Assembly: GCA_965247815.1 (NCBI GenBank)
Contig: CBDFHW010000029.1
Span: 124,001 to 188,000 of the forward strand
Origin: CBDAQA01 sp965247815
GTDB taxonomy: Bacteria > Planctomycetota > Phycisphaerae > Tepidisphaerales > Tepidisphaeraceae
Reading direction: 5' to 3'
Length of the DNA: 64,000 nucleotides
Shown here: positions 57,988 to 64,000 of the stretch, piece after piece
How positions within the stretch are numbered: position 1 is the stretch's first letter
Layout: each line of letters begins with the position of its first letter
The notes under the pieces: generated by a model
Database searches by the model: none
What the model was told of the DNA's origin: nothing
What the model saw: only the letters and a program-made list of their open reading frames with translations
Translations under genes and position numbers: made by a program

Positions 57988-60426
57988 ATGAGGACCGAGG
58001 GAACACGTTCGAACCGAAATAAGCGTTGCCTTCAACTTTCACTGCTATCGGCGGCCGCGGCGACGCTGGCGGGGATGGCGTCGTCCGCCCGGGCGGCAAG
58101 CCCAGTCATCGACGGAACCGTCGACGCCTCAATCTACGGATCCCCGCAGGCGACACAGACTGTAAATACAGGCTTCGGTGACAGCACCGCCGGCAACGGG
58201 TTCAGCTCCGGCGGGTCCGAGCTCGACGCCGCCTACGGCACCGTACAGGACGGCAACCTTTACCTGTTCTTCGCCGGCAATTTCGAAAACAATGGCAACC
58301 GCTTTAACATCTTCATCTCCGACGGTCGCGCCGGGGGGCAAAACGTCCTCAACGCCAGCAGCGCCTCGGGCTCGCTTCACAACGCAAACGGCTTGAACTT
58401 CCCGACCGGGTTTAATGCCACCTACGCCCTGGACGGGAACGCCTCGGGCAGCACGTTCTTCGTCGACCAGTACGACCTGGTCACCAACTCGGCCAACTAC
58501 CTCGGCAGTGTGCCGTTGACCGGCGGTGTCGGTTCCAACACCAACCTCCACGGCATCGCCGTCGGGGTGAACAACACCAACGCCGCCGGTGTTAACGGGA
58601 ACACCGGCACCGCCGCCGACCCCGCCGCCGCCAACGCGGTCGCCACCGGGTTCGAAGTCGCCATCCCGCTCGCAGCGCTCGGCAATCCCACCGGCAACAT
58701 TCAGGTGCTGGCCGACATTAACAATAACAACAACGACTACCTGTCCAACCAGTTCCTCGGCGGTCTTCCCGTCGGTTACGGGAACCTCGGCAGCCCCAGC
58801 AGCGCCAACATCGCCGCCACCCCGTTCAGCGTCGCCGTCGCGGTGTCCAACGGCAATTGGCTCCCCACCGGCGGGGGGTCCTGGGCCACGCCCGCCAACT
58901 GGTCCAACAGCGCGGTGCCCAACGCCGTCGGTGCCGCCGCCACTTTCGCTACTGCCACCGCGCCGTCTACCGTAACACTCAACGGGTCCTATTCCGTCGG
59001 GTCGATCACCTTCAACAGCACCAACCCGTACACGATCACTCCCGGCACCGGTGGCGTCCTGCGGCTCGACAACGGATCGTCGCAGGCTGTCATTACCAGT
59101 TACTCGGGGAGCCAGACCATCGCTGCCCCGCTGGTGCTCAACTCCAACACCGCCGTTACCGCCGCCAGCCATGGGGACGTGATCACCCTGTCCGGCAACA
59201 TCAGCGGCGCGGGTAGCCTGACCAGCTTCGACCTCGGCGGCGGCGGCTCTCAGTTCGCGCCGAGCAACGTCGTCCTTTCGGGTTCCAACAGCTATACCGG
59301 TGGCACTTTCGTCGACGGCGGGAACCTCACACTCGGGTCGGCAACCGCACTTCCCGTCAATAGCGCCCTCACTCTCGACGCCCGCGACGTACCCGCAGGT
59401 GTCCTCGACCTCAACGGCTTCTCTCCCTCGGTCTCGAGCCTTACGGTGACCACCGGGCCTAACACCACCGCAGTCGGTGCCGTCGCACAGATCATCAACA
59501 CCACGACCACTCCGGGCGCGTCGACAATCACCTTCGCAGGCAGCACCGCCAACCCGAGCACATTCGGCGGCGTCATCGGTGACAATTCCGGTGCCGGTGG
59601 TGGTACCACTGCCTTGACCGTCACCGGCGGGTCGCTCACGCTCACCAACTCCAACTTTTACGCCGGCGCCACCACCGTCAGCGGTGGCACTCTCACCCTG
59701 GCCGCTTCCGGCGCATTGCCCTCGGCCACCAATCTAACTGTCGGTTCCGCCGGCACCGTCGTCGCCGCTGCTTCCGCCACGCCCGTTGCCGTTACGGTCA
59801 ACACGCTGAGCGTCGCGGGCAAGCTCGACCTCACAAATAACGGCTTGGTCGCCCACAGTAGCTCCGTTGCCGCTATCACCGCTTTGATTAAGTCTGGCTA
59901 CAACAACGGTGGCTGGAACGGCTCGGCCGGGATCATCAGCTCTACCGCTGCCACTGACGCAACCCACCTGACCACGCTCGGGGTCATCGCCAACAACGAC
60001 GGCACGGGCACGCCGCTCTACGGCACCGGTGCAACCATCTTTGCCACCTTTAATGGCGCCGCCCCGTCCCTCGACGACGTGCTCGTCAAGTACACCTACT
60101 ACGGCGACGCTAATCTCGACGGCGCGGTCGACGGGTCCGACTACACCAAGATCGACGTCGGCTTCAACAGCAGCAACGCCCTTACCGGGTGGCTGAACGG
60201 CGATTTTAATTACGACGGGAAAGTCGACGGGGCCGACTACACACTCATCGACAACGCCTTCAATACCCAAGGCGCTAGCCTCGGCAGTAACCCCGCGTCG
60301 TTGATCGCTTCGAGCACCGCACAAACGGCCGCCGTCCCTGAACCAGCTACCCTAGGGTTCATCGCCGTTGGCATGTTGAGTTTATTGAAACGTCGCAGCA
60401 TCGCCCAAAAACGACTGACCGTTTAA
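57988..60426 (+). CDS. PEP-CTERM protein with beta-strand repeats and dockerin-like pair
   Basis: 812 residues from the ATG at 57988 with AAGGAG just upstream (the frame is open from 57838). Signal peptide (LSLLSAAAATLAGMASSARA). An N-terminal beta domain (SPVIDGTVDASIYGSPQATQ to about residue 270) recalls CBM9-like sugar-binding domains. Autotransporter-type beta-strand repeats follow (GGTFVDGGNLTLGSATALP, GATTVSGGTLTLAASGALP). The C-terminal module matches the secreted amylase: linker SSTAATDATHLTTLGVI, GDANLDGAVDGSDYTKID, GDFNYDGKVDGADYTLID, then PEP-CTERM VPEPATLGFIAVGMLSLLKR. No catalytic motif. Likely a surface glucan-binding or scaffold protein. Confidence 0.85.
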   Translation: MRTEGTRSNRNKRCLQLSLLSAAAATLAGMASSARAASPVIDGTVDASIYGSPQATQTVNTGFGDSTAGNGFSSGGSELDAAYGTVQDGNLYLFFAGNFENNGNRFNIFISDGRAGGQNVLNASSASGSLHNANGLNFPTGFNATYALDGNASGSTFFVDQYDLVTNSANYLGSVPLTGGVGSNTNLHGIAVGVNNTNAAGVNGNTGTAADPAAANAVATGFEVAIPLAALGNPTGNIQVLADINNNNNDYLSNQFLGGLPVGYGNLGSPSSANIAATPFSVAVAVSNGNWLPTGGGSWATPANWSNSAVPNAVGAAATFATATAPSTVTLNGSYSVGSITFNSTNPYTITPGTGGVLRLDNGSSQAVITSYSGSQTIAAPLVLNSNTAVTAASHGDVITLSGNISGAGSLTSFDLGGGGSQFAPSNVVLSGSNSYTGGTFVDGGNLTLGSATALPVNSALTLDARDVPAGVLDLNGFSPSVSSLTVTTGPNTTAVGAVAQIINTTTTPGASTITFAGSTANPSTFGGVIGDNSGAGGGTTALTVTGGSLTLTNSNFYAGATTVSGGTLTLAASGALPSATNLTVGSAGTVVAAASATPVAVTVNTLSVAGKLDLTNNGLVAHSSSVAAITALIKSGYNNGGWNGSAGIISSTAATDATHLTTLGVIANNDGTGTPLYGTGATIFATFNGAAPSLDDVLVKYTYYGDANLDGAVDGSDYTKIDVGFNSSNALTGWLNGDFNYDGKVDGADYTLIDNAFNTQGASLGSNPASLIASSTAQTAAVPEPATLGFIAVGMLSLLKRRSIAQKRLTV

Positions 60427-60474
60427 GGCGTCCGCTTCGCACGCGCCCACCTTCGACTTCGACACGCTTCACAC

Positions 60475-60510
60475 AGTGCCTTCTCGGCTTCCGAGAGGGC
60501 ACTCTCTTTT
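60475..60510 (+). terminator. Terminator at the end of the alpha-glucan locus
   Basis: 13-bp stem with one G:T pair (60475-60487 with 60491-60503), 3-base loop, then CTCTTTT. Confidence 0.75.
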
Positions 60511-60658
60511 GTGCCGACGGCGGCTCTACGCATCAGAACAGGGCCGAGTGAAACGGCAAACCAGCAGCGTTGTTAAACGAAGCGGCATGCTCAAAGCCCG
60601 CCCCGACAAAATCGCAACACCGGGGCGGCGGGGTCGTAAAATTGCCGGCGTGTGAGCG

Positions 60659-62092
60659 TCATCTCTTGAAGAAGGTTTTGCCCTTTAAATTGAACTTGCT
60701 CAGCCGGTTGTTGACGTAGAGGCCTTCGAGCAGGAACTCTCCGACGCTGGCGAGGACGGCGGGGTCGGCGGTTTCTACGCCGATTTCTTTCGCCAATGCG
60801 ACCGCACCCTGATGCAGGCCCTTAACGGCCTTCATATTGGCGATGAATTCCTCGGCGGGCAGTTCGTCGCCGGCGGGGAAGGTGAGGTTGCCTTTGAACT
60901 GTTCGCCGATGGTCTCGTGGCCGTCCGGGTCGTCGTACTTGGCGAACACCGTCTTCACAGCTTCGCCGATCAGGCTTTTGACCAATTTGTCTTCGGCCCC
61001 GTCTTCCTCGGCCAGCGTCATTTCAATCTTCCCGCGACAGCTCGCGAGCAAATGATTCAGGTCGCAGATCCGCGGGACCACCCGCTTTTCGCCGGTGAGG
61101 ATCCCGCGCCGTTCGGCATTGCTGATGACGGTTTCAAGGTTCGCAATACTCGTGCGAACCGAAACGCCGGAGGCTTGTGACACGTGCGGGCTCGAACGTG
61201 CCTGGCGGACGACCTGTTCGACGATCTCGGCCATGAAGTTCGGGACTTCGACCTTGATCCCACTGGTGCTGCCACTGTCGGCGCGTTCGACCCAGGCGTT
61301 TTGCGACGCGATCGTGATCCCCTCCTGAACCGTCTCGGGGTAATGCGTGCGAATGACCGATCCGATGCGGTCTTTCAACGGGGTAACGATTCGGCCACGG
61401 TTCGTATAGTCTTCGGGATTGGCGCTAAAGACCAGGCAGACGTCGAGGTTCAGCCGGATCGGATATCCGCGGATCTGCACGTCACGCTCTTCGAGCACGT
61501 TGAATAATCCGACCTGAATGCGGGGAGCCAAATCGGGAAGTTCGTTGATGGCGAACAGTCCACGGTTGCTGCGCGGAATCATGCCGTAGTGCATCGTCGT
61601 CTCGTCGCTGAGGTATCGGCCCTCGGCGTGTTTTACCAAGTCGATCTCGCCGATTAGATCGGCGATCGTCACGTCGGGCGTAGCAAGCTTTTCCTGATAG
61701 CGGTTCTTGCGATGCACCCATTCGATCTTCGCGTCGTCGCCTTGCTCGGCGACGATTCGCTTGCCCGTTTGAGTGATGGGTTCGATCGGGTCGTCGTTGA
61801 TCTCGACACCGGAAAGAACCGGAATCCATTCGTCCAGAAGGTCCGGAAGCATGCGGAGGATTCGCGTTTTTGCCTGACCACGAAGGCCCAGGAATAACAG
61901 ATCATGCTTGGACAGAATTCCGTTAATGATCTGCGGAATGACCGAATCTCTGTAGCCCAGGATGCCCGGGAAAAGCTCCTCGCCCGAACGCAGCTTGGCG
62001 ATCAGATTTTTTCGCAGCTCGTCTTTGACGCTGGAAGGGCGGTACCCGGCAGCTTTAAGTTGACCAATCGTCGCGGGATTCGGATGAGGCAT
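60659..62092 (-). CDS. AAA+ ATPase of the Mg-chelatase I/MoxR type
   Basis: 477 residues from the ATG at 62092 (GGAG 11 bases upstream; the frame is open to 62281). ATPase core: GYRDSVIPQIINGILSKHDL, Walker A-like LGLRGQAKTRILR, PRSNRGLFAINELPDLAPRI (Walker B with E), VCLVFSANPEDYTNRGRIVT (sensor 1) and RTHYPETVQEG (after the arginine finger region). Walker A has Ala where the GK[ST] glycine normally stands (GQAKT). C-terminal helical lid complete. Relatives act as chaperone-like ATPases with a VWA-domain partner; no partner gene is adjacent here. Function unknown. Confidence 0.85.
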   Translation of the reverse strand: MPHPNPATIGQLKAAGYRPSSVKDELRKNLIAKLRSGEELFPGILGYRDSVIPQIINGILSKHDLLFLGLRGQAKTRILRMLPDLLDEWIPVLSGVEINDDPIEPITQTGKRIVAEQGDDAKIEWVHRKNRYQEKLATPDVTIADLIGEIDLVKHAEGRYLSDETTMHYGMIPRSNRGLFAINELPDLAPRIQVGLFNVLEERDVQIRGYPIRLNLDVCLVFSANPEDYTNRGRIVTPLKDRIGSVIRTHYPETVQEGITIASQNAWVERADSGSTSGIKVEVPNFMAEIVEQVVRQARSSPHVSQASGVSVRTSIANLETVISNAERRGILTGEKRVVPRICDLNHLLASCRGKIEMTLAEEDGAEDKLVKSLIGEAVKTVFAKYDDPDGHETIGEQFKGNLTFPAGDELPAEEFIANMKAVKGLHQGAVALAKEIGVETADPAVLASVGEFLLEGLYVNNRLSKFNLKGKTFFKR

Positions 62093-62144
62093 GTTCTGGG
62101 GACTCCTTGTGTGGTCAATAGTAGGAGGGGTGGGGGGAAAATCT

Positions 62145-62380
62145 GAAATCTGAAACCAGAAATCCGAAAGTACGCCCCAGACTACAGGTCCGGTCTGATG
62201 TTGCCGCCTGAGACGGGTATCTCGATAGCTGGGCAGAGGAACCGTTGATGCGCGCGATCGGGTCCTGCAATCTGCGATCACATTTGTTTTGAAATCGAAG
62301 ACTCAAAACCCGGATCAGGCCGGTCCTGATCACCGAACTTCGAATCTCAGTTTTCTTTCGGATTTCTGGTTTCGGATTTC
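62145..62380. repeat. 236-bp element bounded by 26-base inverted repeats
   Basis: Bases 62145-62170 and 62355-62380 are inverted copies that differ at one of 26 positions (core CCAGAAATCCGAAAG). The inside has no gene. It contains a short palindromic stretch, GATCAGGCCGGTCCTGATC. It fills most of the 322-base gap between the ATPase and the small membrane protein. Confidence 0.7.
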
Positions 62381-62414
62381 GAGCTTCGCCCCCCCCTGTC
62401 TATAAGATCACCCC

Positions 62415-62771
62415 ATGCCAACCATCCACGGCTACTTTTCCCGCTTCCAATTCGCCCGCGGCGGGTTCGGTCAACTGCCTTCCTGGGCCCGGTCGATCGT
62501 GATGCTTTTTGCGTTGCCGGGCGTTGCGATGCTGCTCTTGTCAATCGTGCTTGTATTCGTTAGTATCCTCACCCTTTTACTGCTTACCGTGCCCGTGTAT
62601 CGGGCTTTGCAAGCGGTTTTGGGGGTGCGACCGCCCTCGGGCGACACGCCGGAAATGCAAAATCCGTTTGCTTCGTCCCCGTTCGGGGCTCTGTTCGGGT
62701 TCCCGTCCTCGGACGGGCCCGCAGGTCGTAAGCAGGTGGACGCGAAAGTTGTGGATGGCCCGAACGTTTAA
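62415..62771 (+). CDS. Small membrane protein of unknown function
   Basis: 118 residues from the ATG at 62415. One long hydrophobic region (SIVMLFALPGVAMLLLSIVL and the next VFVSILTLLLLTVPVYRAL) makes one or two membrane helices. The C-terminal half is hydrophilic and Pro/Gly/Ser-rich. I recognise no family. It lies 57 bases upstream of rplK, where most bacteria have nusG, so it may share the ribosomal-protein promoter. Confidence 0.6.
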   Translation: MPTIHGYFSRFQFARGGFGQLPSWARSIVMLFALPGVAMLLLSIVLVFVSILTLLLLTVPVYRALQAVLGVRPPSGDTPEMQNPFASSPFGALFGFPSSDGPAGRKQVDAKVVDGPNV

Positions 62772-62828
62772 GGACGTGACAACGGGCCCGTTTGATAGAA
62801 TTTTTCGATAAAGACAGGCGAGACAGCC

Positions 62829-63257
62829 ATGGCCAAGAAAGAAATCACCGACCAGTTCAAGCTCCAGGCACCAGCCGGTAGCGCCACCCCGGCACCGCCG
62901 ATCGGCCCGGCCCTGGGCGCACACGGTGTGAACCCCGGCCAATTCATTCAACGGTTCAACGCGCTGAGCATGCCCATGAAGGGCAAAGTTATCGGCTGCG
63001 TTGTCACGGTTTACAAAGACCGCACGTTCGACATCGAACTGAAGTCGCCGCCGGCGGCAGAACTGCTCAAGGAAGCCGTCAAGGCCGAGAAGGGCAGCGG
63101 CGAGCCGAACAAAAATAAGATCGGCAAGGTCACCATGGCGCAGTGCCAGAAGATCGCCGAAGAGAAGATCAAAGAGTTGAACTGCTTCGACGCGAAGCAG
63201 GGCGCTCTGATCATCGCCGGGACCGCCCGCAGCATGGGCATCACCGTCGAAGGATGA
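62829..63257 (+). CDS. rplK: Large-subunit ribosomal protein uL11
   Basis: 142 residues, the normal length. The N-terminal domain has [20 protein letters not shown] and [15 protein letters not shown]; the rRNA-binding C-terminal domain has [20 protein letters not shown] and [12 protein letters not shown]. It forms part of the GTPase-associated centre of the 50S subunit. rplA follows after 128 bases, the usual order. Confidence 0.97.
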
Positions 63258-63385
63258 GACAAACGACGGCTGCTTGCTTCAGTGAGCTGCCGGCGTTCGG
63301 TCTGCAAAATCAATAGGCGCACCACGGCCTGCAACAGTGGGAGCTTCAGCCGGGGCTTTTTCCGGCAACAGGAGCGACAAGCAAC

Positions 63386-64000
63386 ATGCCTGTCATTTTA
63401 ACTCGTTCGAAACGCTACAAGGAAGCTGCCAAGAAGCAGGTCATCGAGCCCATGGCTGTCGAGCCGGCCGTCGATCTGATCAAGAGCTTCAACGCCACCA
63501 AGTTCGACGCCTCGGTCGAACTCATTTTCTCCCTCGGTATCGACGCCAAGCAGGCGGATCAAATGATTCGCGGCAGCCTTTCGCTGCCCCACGGCGTTGG
63601 TAAGACCAAGCGGGTCGTCGCGTTCTGCCCCGAGCATCTGGTCACCGGCGCTCTGAACGCCGGCGCGATCAAGGCCGGTGGTCAGGACTTGGTCCAGCAG
63701 ATCGAAAAAGAGAACTTCACCGACTTCGACGTCGCCGTGTCCACCCCGGACATGATGCGGTTCGTCGGCCGGCTCGGTAAGGTGCTCGGCCCCAAGGGCC
63801 TGATGCCGTCGCCTAAGGCCGGGACCGTAACCCCCGACGTGGCCAACGCCGTTCGCGAATACTCGGCCGGTAAGATCGAATTTCGCAACGATTCCGGCGG
63901 AAACGTTCACACGGTCGTCGGCAAGCTGTCTTTCGATAATGCCAAGTTGATCGACAACATCACCGCGATGATCAACCACATTCGGCGGCTCAAACCCCCG
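63386..64000 (+). CDS. rplA: Large-subunit ribosomal protein uL1 (cut by window edge)
   Basis: 205 residues visible of about 230, from the ATG at 63386 with AGGAG eleven bases upstream. Family signatures are SLSLPHGVGKTKRVVAFCPE, FDVAVSTPDMMRFVGRLGKV, LGPKGLMPSPKAGTVTPDVA and IEFRNDSGGNVHTVVGKLSF. uL1 forms the mobile L1 stalk of the 50S subunit and represses its own operon in many bacteria. The frame is open to base 64000. Confidence 0.97.
   Translation, partial: MPVILTRSKRYKEAAKKQVIEPMAVEPAVDLIKSFNATKFDASVELIFSLGIDAKQADQMIRGSLSLPHGVGKTKRVVAFCPEHLVTGALNAGAIKAGGQDLVQQIEKENFTDFDVAVSTPDMMRFVGRLGKVLGPKGLMPSPKAGTVTPDVANAVREYSAGKIEFRNDSGGNVHTVVGKLSFDNAKLIDNITAMINHIRRLKPP

Noticed and set aside
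58129..59172. 347-codon minus-strand open frame with a Gly/Val-rich product
   Set aside because: Antisense of the repetitive beta-strand protein; low complexity and no signal.

Overview
The window is a GC-rich bacterial chromosome segment, most likely from a planctomycete of class Phycisphaerae (Humisphaera/Tepidisphaera-like). This placement is inferred from the gene set. Four secreted proteins carry an N-terminal LEPR-XLL-type motif, four carry a C-terminal PEP-CTERM signal, dockerin-like DANLDG repeats occur next to PEP-CTERM tails, and there are DUF1570 and MshEN-type proteins. Housekeeping genes are intact and in usual bacterial form.

Layout. 0-1.3 kb: argB-argF on the minus strand (argF cut by the window edge). 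1.6-4.7 kb: a LEPR-XLL, seven-FN3, calpain-like protease. 4.8-8.2 kb (minus): an MscS-type channel and a hypothetical protein. 8.3-13.1 kb: an AraC regulator, a marR-emrA-emrB efflux operon with a visible promoter/operator, and a VOC lipoprotein. 13.3-15.1 kb: infC (AUU start), rpmI, rplT. 15.3-22.7 kb: GNAT, MCE/MlaD, DUF1570 peptidase, MlaF ATPase, degenerate IspD-like protein, stand-alone MshEN protein, lone nuoD. 22.8-31.1 kb: a Kelch remnant, two LEPR-XLL/SdrD-B paralogues, a short N-acetylglutamate synthase-like GNAT, an HPF-like protein, tRNA-Thr(CGU), leuS and a 150-bp MITE-like element. 31.2-37.1 kb: der, a CBS protein, lspA-ribD, comM. 37.3-41.7 kb: a LEPR-XLL glutaminase and a lipoprotein hydrolase. 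41.7-45.4 kb: a TPR/glycosyltransferase-sulfotransferase-glycosyltransferase cluster. 45.4-47.4 kb: a PEP-CTERM protein, an amidase, initiator tRNA-Met. 47.6-60.4 kb: an alpha-glucan locus (membrane-anchored GH13, LacI regulator, PEP-CTERM protein, secreted GH13 with dockerin-like and PEP-CTERM tail, coupled pseudopilin, beta-strand-repeat PEP-CTERM protein). 60.6-64 kb: a MoxR/Mg-chelatase-like ATPase, an inverted-repeat element, a small membrane protein, rplK and rplA (cut by the edge).

The most coherent accessory system is the 47.6-60.4 kb locus. A LacI-family regulator sits between an envelope-anchored and a secreted alpha-glucan hydrolase. The secreted enzyme and the last gene share one C-terminal surface module (linker, dockerin-like pair, PEP-CTERM). 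GGTTAAC palindromes lie in the intergenic regions around the regulator. Three genes (TPR/glycosyltransferase, secreted amylase, pseudopilin) are each broken by a single-base indel in a short G or C run. That pattern looks more like consensus error than gene decay, but it cannot be settled from the sequence alone.
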